Source: an uncultured Allomuricauda sp. (lineage in GTDB: Bacteria; Bacteroidota; Bacteroidia; Flavobacteriales; Flavobacteriaceae). From it: DNA of 56,006 bases. Shown one piece after another: positions 8,354 to 16,142 of the stretch. The number at the start of each line of letters is the position of its first letter. Positions within the stretch are counted from its first letter, which is position 1. The stretch spans positions 1 through 56,006 of the forward strand of contig NZ_CAKZYF010000161.1 in assembly GCF_937884665.1 (NCBI RefSeq). The letters run 5' to 3'. The notes below the pieces were generated by a model. The model ran no database searches and was not told the DNA's origin. It saw nothing but the letters and a program-made list of their open reading frames with translations. A program made the translations under genes and the position numbers.

Positions 8354-9217
8354 ATGGCGAACGGAGGACTACAATATAATTTTGCCAGATTGAACATCGC
8401 TGAAAAGCTGATTGCCGTCAACGTACTGATCTTTATTTTGGATGGCTTGGCACTGGCCCTCATTGGAGGTTCGGTTTCCGATTGGTTCCATTTGCCCAAG
8501 TCACTGGTAGAATTTTTAGGGCAACCCTGGTCAATCGTCACATATTCCTTTTTTCATGCTGGGTTGGGACATATTTTTTGGAATATGTTGATGCTTTATT
8601 TTACGGGACGTATTTTTTTGAACCTTTTTGAGAATCAAAAGTTCATCAATGTATATTTTTTGGGGGTTATCATTGGAGGCTTATTGTTCTTGTTGAGTTA
8701 TAATATCTTTCCAACGCTCTTGAATACGAATACCGCTTTGATAGGAGCCTCGGCCGGGGTCACAGCTGTATTGATTTTTATTTGTGCCTACATTCCAAAT
8801 CAAGAAGTACGAATTATTTTCTTCAACGTGAAATTATGGTATGTTGGGGCATTCTTCATTTTGGTAGATTTGGTACAAATATCCTATGGAGGTAACATTG
8901 GTGGTAGGTTGGCACACTTGGGCGGTGCCTTTTTGGGTTATATTTATGCCAGACAGTTAGCGCAAGGTAGGGATATTGGTTCGGGTTTCTCCCGGTTTTT
9001 GACTTCTATGGGCAACCTCTTTAAAAAGAGGGAAAAAAAGGCGCCCTTAAAAACCGTTTACAAAAAAGGAAAGGGCCGTAAGTCCGACTTTAACTACGAT
9101 AAAGAAGCACGCCAGCGGAAAGTTGACGCCATTTTAGACAAAATAAGCAAATCAGGATATGAAAGTCTTTCCAAAGCGGAAAAAGATTTTTTGTTCAAGG
9201 CGGGTAAAGAAGATTAA
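8354..9217 (+). CDS. Rhomboid family intramembrane serine protease with C-terminal DUF6576-like tail (second of two)
   Basis: This second rhomboid has 287 residues. The catalytic Ser is in GASAGVTAV and the His in RLAHLGGAFLGYIYA; SFFHAGLGHIFWNML is the His-containing second helix. After the membrane core, residues from about 205 form a basic soluble tail (KKREKKAPLKTVYKKGKG) ending in a helical hairpin, DAILDKISKSGYESLSKAEK. This tail is often seen in Bacteroidota rhomboids and is named DUF6576. It may bind substrates or lipids; that is inference. Its catalytic sequence differs from the first copy (GASAG against GASGA), so the two probably have different targets rather than being a recent duplication. 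Confidence 0.88.
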   Translation: MANGGLQYNFARLNIAEKLIAVNVLIFILDGLALALIGGSVSDWFHLPKSLVEFLGQPWSIVTYSFFHAGLGHIFWNMLMLYFTGRIFLNLFENQKFINVYFLGVIIGGLLFLLSYNIFPTLLNTNTALIGASAGVTAVLIFICAYIPNQEVRIIFFNVKLWYVGAFFILVDLVQISYGGNIGGRLAHLGGAFLGYIYARQLAQGRDIGSGFSRFLTSMGNLFKKREKKAPLKTVYKKGKGRKSDFNYDKEARQRKVDAILDKISKSGYESLSKAEKDFLFKAGKED

Positions 9218-9238
9218 CTGCTTCTGATTTCTTTGGCC

Positions 9239-10252
9239 ATGGTTAGAATATTGTTCTTCATCAACGCGCTCTTCTCAGGACTTTTGCTGCTTCTTTCACT
9301 TTTTCATTATTGGGAGATTGAGAAGGTATCTTTCTTTTCAGTATTTAGCTTGTTTGTTCCCGTATTGTTTTTGGTAAACACCATTTTCCTACTTTTTTGG
9401 CTATTTAAAAGGTCTAAAAAGATGTTTATGCCTTTACTGACCTTGTTGATAGCCTATTTTATTTTTGGTTCGTTCTACGCCTTGTTGAATGAAGCGAAAG
9501 AAAAATCCGGGGATGATTTGGATATTATGACCTTTAATGCATGGGGATTCAATCGATATGGATGGATAAAAGAGCCTGATATCGCAGAAAAAATTATTGA
9601 TTTTATAAAAAAAGAGGACCCAGATATTCTCTGTATCCAAGAATATAATACTAACTATACGGTAAAACTTAAGCAATTTCCGCACCGAAGCTTAACACCT
9701 TATATTGATGCACCAAGGAGGACCGTTCAAGCTATTTTTTCAAAGTATCCTATAGTTTCAGAAGGATCTCTTGATTTACCCAATACGACCAACAACATTA
9801 TTTATGCTGATGTTTTATTTGAAGGAGATACTGTGAGAATTTATAATATGCACCTACAATCATTTAGTATTGTTCCCTCGAAAAAAACATTTTCTGAAGC
9901 GGAGTCAGAGAAGAATTATAGAAGACTTGTCAATACGTTTAGTAAACAGCAGGAACAAGCCAAACTGTTTGACGCTCATAGAAAATCATGCCCTTATCCC
10001 TATGTAGTTTGTGGCGACATGAACAACACCCAGTTTTCCAATGTCTACACTCGTATTCGAGGTGATTTGCAAGATACTTTTCTAGATAAAGGTTCAGGTT
10101 TTGGGAAAACCTACAATTTACTGGGATTACCCATACGTATCGATTACGTTCTACCGCATGACTCCTTCGAAATCATCGCACATAGAAATTATAAAGAAAA
10201 ACTGTCCGACCATTATCCGGTGATGGCCACCCTACGGTTTAAAACCGATTAA
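9239..10252 (+). CDS. Membrane-anchored endonuclease/exonuclease/phosphatase (EEP) family hydrolase
   Basis: This protein of about 337 residues has two or three N-terminal membrane helices (first ~85 residues) and an EEP-fold catalytic domain. The motifs are FNAWGFN, ILCIQEYN with the metal-binding Glu, YNMHLQS, VVCGDMNN with the Asp/Asn pair, and the terminal KLSDHYPVM with the catalytic Asp-His. EEP enzymes cleave phosphodiesters in nucleic acids, lipids or sugar phosphates; the substrate cannot be read here. I took the ATG at 9239 instead of a TTG six bases earlier. Its 3' end overlaps the convergent DUF6122 gene by 21 bases. Confidence 0.85.
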   Translation: MVRILFFINALFSGLLLLLSLFHYWEIEKVSFFSVFSLFVPVLFLVNTIFLLFWLFKRSKKMFMPLLTLLIAYFIFGSFYALLNEAKEKSGDDLDIMTFNAWGFNRYGWIKEPDIAEKIIDFIKKEDPDILCIQEYNTNYTVKLKQFPHRSLTPYIDAPRRTVQAIFSKYPIVSEGSLDLPNTTNNIIYADVLFEGDTVRIYNMHLQSFSIVPSKKTFSEAESEKNYRRLVNTFSKQQEQAKLFDAHRKSCPYPYVVCGDMNNTQFSNVYTRIRGDLQDTFLDKGSGFGKTYNLLGLPIRIDYVLPHDSFEIIAHRNYKEKLSDHYPVMATLRFKTD

Positions 10253-10552
10253 TAAACAATCTACGGTATCTGCAAGAATGTGGATAAGAAGTGCGAGTCC
10301 TACTAGCCGTGTCTTTTGAAAAAAGGGAAGTATCGCGTAAATGAGAATAGCCCAAATACTATGTAATGGATGAAATCCAATACTACAGCGGTTGGGATCA
10401 AAGATGGGACTTGCCAAAAAATGGTCAATATCAATAAGAATTCCGGAGAGTAAAATCAAGATAACCTTGTATTTATTGTCTTTAAAAAAACACAAACCGA
10501 TGATTACCGGGACAATAAAATGAATTCCATAATGCAGAACGAAACGAAGCAT
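10232..10552 (-). CDS. DUF6122 family small membrane protein
   Basis: This 106-residue hydrophobic protein has about four membrane segments. Conserved-looking polar residues sit inside it: GILIDIDHFLASP, FHPLHSIWA and HILADTVDCL. The Asp and His residues within helices resemble the metal-dependent hydrolase (YdjM/LexA-binding) membrane family, but no activity is known. It is the last gene of the parA-parB-dapB-lepB-wbqC run; its start overlaps the wbqC stop (TAATG on the reverse strand). Its C-terminal codons overlap the convergent EEP gene. Confidence 0.75.
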   Translation of the reverse strand: MLRFVLHYGIHFIVPVIIGLCFFKDNKYKVILILLSGILIDIDHFLASPIFDPNRCSIGFHPLHSIWAILIYAILPFFQKTRLVGLALLIHILADTVDCLLIGFKP

Positions 10553-11178
10553 TAGAAGAAATCTAAAGGATGATCAAGAAGATAACTCAAGGTATTGGGG
10601 CCTTCATTAAAAAGAAGGTCCAAAATGCTCAGATTGGCGATAAACCCATGTCTTTCCATAAAAACCTGGGTATATTCCCTTTCTTTTGTTTTTAAAGGTT
10701 TCTTGGCCAGTACCAAATCCCGTGCATCAATAAAATGCTCCGTACTAGGTTCGTATGATTTAGTTTTTCCAAAATTCCGCTCAATGCCCAAACAGTCCAA
10801 GATTACGCCCATAGCCATAAGATTAAATTCAAACAGGAGATTTACTGTGGTTTGGAAGATAGGCGCGATTTCATCTTCATAAAACTCGAAATACGGAGAG
10901 GTCCTGTAGGCGGTTTCCAGGGTTCTCCAGTGTTGTTTTTGCCACAAAGAATTATGAGCTACTACTACTTCGCGGTATAATTGCCTACCTTGGTTTTCCC
11001 CAACGTGTTTGATTGGAATATTCATCATTTGCTTTCCTTGATCGGTGCAGATATAGCATCGATTTCGGTAGGTCTGCTTTTGAAAGTTATCGTGAAATTC
11101 CCAAACAATGTCTCTTTGGGCAATCAGGGCAAAGGTCGAAATACTGGGAAAATATGTTGGGTGTAGGAGAACTTTCAA
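10552..11178 (-). CDS. WbqC family protein
   Basis: This 208-residue protein matches the WbqC-like family: the opening LLHPTYFPSISTFALIAQ, then IPIKHVGENQG, HWRTLETAYRTSPYFEFYEDEI and a C-terminal DLLFNEGP block. WbqC-type proteins occur in O-antigen and surface-polysaccharide loci, and the biochemical role is not settled. In Flavobacteriia the gene routinely follows lepB, as here. Its start overlaps the lepB stop by four bases (ATGA at 11178-11175). Confidence 0.85.
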   Translation of the reverse strand: MKVLLHPTYFPSISTFALIAQRDIVWEFHDNFQKQTYRNRCYICTDQGKQMMNIPIKHVGENQGRQLYREVVVAHNSLWQKQHWRTLETAYRTSPYFEFYEDEIAPIFQTTVNLLFEFNLMAMGVILDCLGIERNFGKTKSYEPSTEHFIDARDLVLAKKPLKTKEREYTQVFMERHGFIANLSILDLLFNEGPNTLSYLLDHPLDFF

Positions 11179-12917
11179 GTATTTTTCTTCTTTTTTCTTT
11201 TCCTAAAGAAATCGAAAACAAACCATCCTATAACAATTGCCACGAAGTACCATCTATAGGAAACAGGTTCCCCGCTTCCCCCAACGGTGGTGAATATTCT
11301 TTCCCATCGCGGTTTCCAACGCAATAAGCCGTCATTAAAATTGTCAAAGCTCATCCAAAGAAAAACAGGTTTCCCAACAATATGGTCTGCTGGCACATAA
11401 CCCCAGGTCCTACTATCTTCAGAATGGTCTCGATTGTCACCCATCATCCAGTAATAATCTTGTTTAAAGGTATAGGAATTGGCTACTTCCCCATTTATCA
11501 GCACTGTAGTTCCATTTACTTCAACCTCGTTGTATTCGTAATCACGAATGATTTTCTTGTACAAGGGAATGGTCTTATAATCAATTTTGACCGATGCTCC
11601 CTTTTCCGGTAGATAAATGGGTCCAAAGTTATCATTGTTCCAAGGATAAAAATTAGGTTTCTGAGGAAACGCACCTCGATATACCCCTTGGGGCTCATTG
11701 GTTTTTACCACGGAATCAATATTGGGATTTGATCGGAGGCGCGCCACCATTTCCCTGGTCATATTGGCCACTCTGGAACGTGGTTTTTCTTCCGTCAATG
11801 CCAAACGCAATTGCCGTATCACAGAGGCCGGTATTCCACCCGCTTCGGTAATGATTTCAAATTTGCCCTCTTGATTCTTGTAAGCGCCTAAAATGTAGGG
11901 CCCTAGTGCTTCATATTGATTGGGATTGAGTATATCGGTAAAATACTTTCTGGTAAAATCCGAAGCGTCTTCTTCGGCCAATAGCCTACTCGATACTCCT
12001 TTTTGGGAATACACCGTGTAATCATACATCACTTTGGCGCGATCGGACAGTTTTAATCGTTCTCCATTGATATGGACAAAGCCATCAATGACCTGCAAAG
12101 AGTCACCCGGGGTAGCCACACATCTTTTTACATAATTTGACTTTTTATCAATTGGTTTTTTGACTGCTTTCTCTGCCTTAAAAAATTGGTATAAAGTATC
12201 TGAAGGCAAGCTAAAAACCACAATATCATTTTTTTTCACTTCTTGAAATCCGGGTAATCTTAAGTAGGGCAACTGAAGTTTATTGATCCAAGATTTTTTA
12301 TAGGTCTCCGGGTTGACATCTGCTAAATACGACCTTTTTCTAACACCGGGAATGGTATCATGAACCATGGGAGCGGCCAAGGTGGTCATGGGTACACGAG
12401 CCCCGTAGTGAAACTTGCTTACAAACAAAAAATCACCAATACGTAAGGTCCTCTCCAGAGAACCGGTAGGAATGACATACGGTTGTATAAAATAGGTGTG
12501 CACAAAGGTGGCCGCCACAATGGCAAAAACAATGGAACTTACCCATTCTCCCAATCCGGTCCTTGGTTTCAAGCTGCGCTCTTCAACATAGGACACCTCT
12601 TCTATGTAGTTAATATAATAGATATAAAAACCGAGGGTAAGTAGAACAAGCCAAGTTTCCCAAAGCTTATTTTTCCCAAAACTCCGAATGGTCTCTACCC
12701 AAACCACGGGAAACATCAATAAATTGATAATGGGAATGAACAATAAAAGAATCCACCACCAAGGTCGATTTATAATCTTCATCAAAACAATACCATTGTA
12801 AAAGGGAACTGCTGCCTCCCAAGCTTTTCTTCCTGCTTTCACGTAAAGCTTCCAGGTTCCTAGAAAATGGATTACTTGGACTACCAGAATAAAAGCAAGC
12901 CACTGTGTACCGTTCAT
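11175..12917 (-). CDS. lepB: Signal peptidase I, long Bacteroidota form
   Basis: LepB removes signal peptides from Sec-exported proteins at the periplasmic face of the inner membrane. The catalytic Ser is Ser153 in PTGSLERTL and the general-base Lys is Lys264 in NYVKRCVATPGDSL. The late box MMGDNRDHSEDSRTWGYV is intact. At 580 residues it is almost twice the E. coli enzyme. It has extra N-terminal membrane helices (about 1-105), an insertion of about 170 residues between the Lys box and the GDNR box, and an added C-terminal membrane helix. This expanded form is normal for Bacteroidota. It follows dapB after 47 bases and overlaps wbqC. Confidence 0.95.
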   Translation of the reverse strand: MNGTQWLAFILVVQVIHFLGTWKLYVKAGRKAWEAAVPFYNGIVLMKIINRPWWWILLLFIPIINLLMFPVVWVETIRSFGKNKLWETWLVLLTLGFYIYYINYIEEVSYVEERSLKPRTGLGEWVSSIVFAIVAATFVHTYFIQPYVIPTGSLERTLRIGDFLFVSKFHYGARVPMTTLAAPMVHDTIPGVRKRSYLADVNPETYKKSWINKLQLPYLRLPGFQEVKKNDIVVFSLPSDTLYQFFKAEKAVKKPIDKKSNYVKRCVATPGDSLQVIDGFVHINGERLKLSDRAKVMYDYTVYSQKGVSSRLLAEEDASDFTRKYFTDILNPNQYEALGPYILGAYKNQEGKFEIITEAGGIPASVIRQLRLALTEEKPRSRVANMTREMVARLRSNPNIDSVVKTNEPQGVYRGAFPQKPNFYPWNNDNFGPIYLPEKGASVKIDYKTIPLYKKIIRDYEYNEVEVNGTTVLINGEVANSYTFKQDYYWMMGDNRDHSEDSRTWGYVPADHIVGKPVFLWMSFDNFNDGLLRWKPRWERIFTTVGGSGEPVSYRWYFVAIVIGWFVFDFFRKRKKKKNT

Positions 12918-12964
12918 AAATTGTTTTGTTACTTAGACCTTTTTTTAAGAAAAATGTTACAGGT

Positions 12965-13666
12965 TTAGTTTAAACTTAGAACATCTTTCATTGTAAATAT
13001 CCCTTTTTTATTTTGTAACCATTCCGCCGCCATAAGCGCCCCTAAAGCGAACCCTTTTCTGTTATGGGCCGTATGTTTTATTTGGATGGTATCCACTTCA
13101 CTTTTATAATCCACAGAATGGGTACCAGGGACTTTCTCCTCTCTTTTGGAAGTTATGGGCAATATATCTTTCCCAAATTCTTCCAGTTTCCATTGGGTCA
13201 ACCTACTGTGTTGTAAAATCCCTTCGGCCAAGGTGATGGCGGTACCACTCGGTGCATCCAATTTTTGGGTATGATGGATTTCTTCCATGGAAATTTTATA
13301 TTGTTCCAATTGGGACATCATCTTTGCAAGGTATGCGTTCAATTCAAAGAAAATGTTCACTCCCAAACTAAAGTTGGAGGCATAAACAAAGGCGGTTCCG
13401 TACTGATTGCAAATTTCCACAGCTTTTTCAAAATCATGTAACCACCCGGTTGTGCCAGAAACCACGGGAACATTGTTTTTAAAACATGCCGTAATATTGT
13501 TAAAGGCGGCATCGGGAGTACTAAAATCGATGGCGACATCAAAAGTGGAAAAATCTATCTCAGTCTCGTCGATATCAATTTTCGCTACAATTTGGTGGTT
13601 TCGTTCTGCAGCGAGTTCCGCTATCATTCTTCCCATTTTGCCATAACCAAAAAGAGCAATTCTCAT
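12965..13666 (-). CDS. dapB: 4-hydroxy-tetrahydrodipicolinate reductase
   Basis: DapB reduces the dipicolinate precursor with NAD(P)H in lysine and meso-diaminopimelate synthesis, so it feeds peptidoglycan cross-linking. The sequence shows the Rossmann start IALFGYGKMGRMI, the SGTTGW loop, the catalytic EIHHTQKLDAPSGTA block and the C-terminal HTAHNRKGFALGA. The 233-residue length is slightly short but normal for Bacteroidota. It lies four bases after the DUF5683 gene and before lepB, in the parAB operon. Confidence 0.96.
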   Translation of the reverse strand: MRIALFGYGKMGRMIAELAAERNHQIVAKIDIDETEIDFSTFDVAIDFSTPDAAFNNITACFKNNVPVVSGTTGWLHDFEKAVEICNQYGTAFVYASNFSLGVNIFFELNAYLAKMMSQLEQYKISMEEIHHTQKLDAPSGTAITLAEGILQHSRLTQWKLEEFGKDILPITSKREEKVPGTHSVDYKSEVDTIQIKHTAHNRKGFALGALMAAEWLQNKKGIFTMKDVLSLN

Positions 13667-13669
13667 AGA

Positions 13670-14326
13670 CTAAAACTTAAAGACCAGCGCCATACCATAA
13701 TTGGGATTGTTGGTAATAGGGTCTAGATTGAAATAAGGTTGCAAATCAAAACTTAACCGGGTGTCCACGTTATATTGTGCCAAATGCGCTGTAACGTTAG
13801 CTTCTATTATATTGAGTGAATACCAAACAATGGTCAATACCAGCCATAAATCCCGCGTACGTTGTATACTTTCCTGCGCGCTTTCCAGCCCGCTGTCGTC
13901 CACATCCGGCTCTGAACCGGGCGGATTGTCCCCGTTGATGTCAAAGAACTCATCATCGGTAAAACCGGCCAGTCTGCGTTTAAAGGCGTCCCGGACTCGG
14001 TTGTACTCGTCATTATTAAAGGCATAAAGTCCAACACCTGTGGCAAGTCCCCCATAAATCACTGGGATTTTCCACCAGGAACCTCTTTTATTATAAAGCT
14101 GTCCCAAGCCTGGTAAAACGGCAGAATAAAAGGCTGCCTTACTCGGCGCAAGTGGGTTGATTTTTTTCTTTTCATAGGTTACCTCTTGAATCACCACACC
14201 CTGGTTTTCCAGGTTTTGTGCCAGGGAATCCACCGCCGTGGGTGGAGGTGGCACTTCGTCTTCCTGGGAAAGGATATGCTTAAATGGTAAAATGATAAAG
14301 AACCCTAAGAAAAAAAGCTTACTCAC
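13670..14326 (-). CDS. DUF5683 domain protein, exported
   Basis: This 218-residue protein has an N-terminal signal peptide (LFFLGFFIILPFKHILSQ) and then the DUF5683 core: PSKAAFYSAVLPGLGQLYN, WWKIPVIYGGL and WLVLTIVWYSLNIIEANVTAHL. It ends in a beta-rich segment finishing MALVFKF, like a small outer-membrane protein. The function is unknown. The start is a GTG at 14326. There is no other Met before the signal peptide, and the GTG overlaps the parB stop by eight bases (GTGAGTAA). The conserved place in the parAB operon suggests an envelope role tied to growth or division; that is inference. Confidence 0.75.
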   Translation of the reverse strand: MSKLFFLGFFIILPFKHILSQEDEVPPPPTAVDSLAQNLENQGVVIQEVTYEKKKINPLAPSKAAFYSAVLPGLGQLYNKRGSWWKIPVIYGGLATGVGLYAFNNDEYNRVRDAFKRRLAGFTDDEFFDINGDNPPGSEPDVDDSGLESAQESIQRTRDLWLVLTIVWYSLNIIEANVTAHLAQYNVDTRLSFDLQPYFNLDPITNNPNYGMALVFKF

Positions 14327-15233
14327 CGGTCAAAAGTTTTCGTAGACGTTGAAATTCCTCTTTAGAATGGAAAGGAATTACAATTTTGCCTCTTCCGTTG
14401 GAGGATGTATTAATATCCACTTTTGTGGAAAGATGGTTTTTTAAACTTTCTGCACCTTTGGCAATGTATCCGGGTATTTCCCGGTTGATATCTTCGGTCT
14501 TTTTTGAAGTAGTGTTTCCTAGTTTGCCTTCTTGGTATGATTTTACAAGTTGTTCAGTATCCCTAACGGAAAGTTGGCCTGAAACAATTCTTTCATACAG
14601 TTCAATTTGGTCTTTTTTCCTTTCAATGTTTATCAAGGCCCTACCGTGTCCCATACTGATGAACCCATCCCGCATCCCTGTTTGAATTATCGGATGGAGT
14701 TTTAAAAGTCGTATGTAGTTCGTTATCGTGGAGCGTTTTTTTCCTACGCGATCACTTAATTTTTCTTGGGTAACCTGGATTTCGTCAATTAACCGTTGAT
14801 AGGAAAGGGCAATCTCGATAGGGTCTAAATCTTGGCGCTGAATATTTTCCACTAAAGCCATTTCCAAGGATTCCTGGTCGTTAGCTATGCGGATGTAGGC
14901 GGGTATGGTGTCCAAACCTACTTTTTTAGAGGCTCGATAACGCCGTTCCCCGGATACAAGCTGGTATTTGTTAAAATCGAGTTTCCTTACGGTAATAGGT
15001 TGGATGATACCCAGTTCGCGAATTGAACTTGCCAGTTCTTCAAGGGCCTCATCATTGAAATTGGAGCGCGGCTGAAATGGATTTACTTCAATGGCGCCCA
15101 ATTCCAGTTCAACAACATTACCAATGACCTTATCTGCATTTCTATCCGATACGGACTGAATATCGTTCTCCGGGTCCTTTAAAAGAGCGGACAGGCCTCT
15201 ACCCAAAGCCTGTTTTTTTGTTGCCTTCGCCAT
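14319..15233 (-). CDS. parB: ParB/RepB/Spo0J family partition protein
   Basis: ParB binds parS sites near the origin and, as a CTP-dependent clamp, spreads on DNA to load partition complexes. The 304-residue sequence has the N-terminal ParB box (VNPFQPRSNF, RELGIIQPITVR), the CTP-binding GERRYRASK motif, a helix-turn-helix region (KLSDRVGKKRSTITNYIRLL) and a C-terminal dimerisation domain. It starts directly after the parA stop. I could not find a convincing parS palindrome in the window. Confidence 0.95.
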   Translation of the reverse strand: MAKATKKQALGRGLSALLKDPENDIQSVSDRNADKVIGNVVELELGAIEVNPFQPRSNFNDEALEELASSIRELGIIQPITVRKLDFNKYQLVSGERRYRASKKVGLDTIPAYIRIANDQESLEMALVENIQRQDLDPIEIALSYQRLIDEIQVTQEKLSDRVGKKRSTITNYIRLLKLHPIIQTGMRDGFISMGHGRALINIERKKDQIELYERIVSGQLSVRDTEQLVKSYQEGKLGNTTSKKTEDINREIPGYIAKGAESLKNHLSTKVDINTSSNGRGKIVIPFHSKEEFQRLRKLLTGE

Positions 15234-16007
15234 TTAAACTTTCTCCTTGTTTTTCTTTAAAATCTCGTTCGCCAAGTTGAGATAATTTGTGGCCCCTTTA
15301 CTGCTAGCATCATACTTTATTATGCTTTCACCATAACTTGGGGCTTCACTGAGTCGCACATTTCTTTGGATGATAGTATCGAACACCATGTCTGCAAAAT
15401 GTTTTTTGACTTCTTCCACCACTTGGTTGGATAATCTTAACCTGGAATCATACATGGTCAAGAGCATACCTTCGATGTCTAAATCATTGTTGTGTATTTT
15501 TTGGACACTTTTTACCGTATTCAAAAGCTTTCCCAGACCTTCCAAAGCAAAGTACTCACATTGTATGGGTATCATGACCGAGTCAGCCGCAGTTAAGGCA
15601 TTCAGGGTGAGAAGACCCAAGGAAGGAGCACAATCAATCAATATGAAATCGTAACGGTCTCCCAAACGCTTTAGCGCTTCCTTCATCATATACTCTCGGT
15701 TGTCCTTATCGACCAGCTCAATTTCAATAGCCACTAAATCGATATGGGCCGGAATCAAATCCACATTAGGAGAATCGGTGTTCATTATAACATCATTTAC
15801 CCCTAAGGTATGTTCCAGCAACTGGTACGTCCCCTTTTCTATGCTATCCACATCAATACCTAGACCGGAAGTTGCATTTGCTTGGGGGTCAGCATCTATC
15901 AGCAGTACTCTTTTTTCCAAAACTCCTAGGGATGCGGCCAAGTTTACCGTAGTTGTGGTTTTACCTACTCCGCCTTTCTGATTAGCAATAGCAATAATCT
16001 TGCCCAT
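15234..16007 (-). CDS. parA: ParA family chromosome-partitioning ATPase
   Basis: This 257-residue Soj/ParA-type ATPase has the deviant Walker A KGGVGKTTTT at the N-terminus, the A' box LLIDADPQANAT, and the Walker B region FILIDCAPSLGLLTLNA followed by PIQCEYFALEGL. ParA dimers on the nucleoid drive segregation of ParB-bound origins. It is the first gene of a seven-gene leftward operon (parA, parB, DUF5683, dapB, lepB, wbqC, DUF6122). This ties chromosome segregation to cell-wall precursor synthesis and secretion. Its upstream region carries repeated GTTAA motifs. Confidence 0.95.
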   Translation of the reverse strand: MGKIIAIANQKGGVGKTTTTVNLAASLGVLEKRVLLIDADPQANATSGLGIDVDSIEKGTYQLLEHTLGVNDVIMNTDSPNVDLIPAHIDLVAIEIELVDKDNREYMMKEALKRLGDRYDFILIDCAPSLGLLTLNALTAADSVMIPIQCEYFALEGLGKLLNTVKSVQKIHNNDLDIEGMLLTMYDSRLRLSNQVVEEVKKHFADMVFDTIIQRNVRLSEAPSYGESIIKYDASSKGATNYLNLANEILKKNKEKV

Positions 16008-16142
16008 TTCATAGTAAGTTAGGTGCTAAAAATACGATTATTTACGCTGCTAAAAAATGTAATTTGTTAACAGTTGGTGGATAACCTTAACACAAGAAGT
16101 TAAAGAAAGTTAAAGTTTTAATTGTTAGATGGTTAACAGGAA
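16008..16142. promoter_or_regulatory. AT-rich parA upstream region with repeated GTTAA motifs
   Basis: These 135 bases lie between the 3' end of the mutase gene and the parA start. GTTAACAG occurs at 16066-16073 and again at 16132-16139. GTTAAAG occurs at 16099-16105 and 16109-16115, exactly one helical turn apart. GGTGGATAA at 16076-16084 is one base away from the reverse complement of a DnaA box. The region must hold the parA promoter. The repeats could be operator sites; no protein is assigned. Confidence 0.4.

Noticed and set aside
16076..16084. DnaA-box-like sequence as evidence for a chromosome origin
   Set aside because: Only one imperfect box was seen and dnaA/dnaN are not nearby; a cluster of boxes would be needed.
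14319..16142. parS site near parAB
   Set aside because: I found no palindrome close to the TGTTNCACGTGAAACA-type consensus in the operon or its upstream region.
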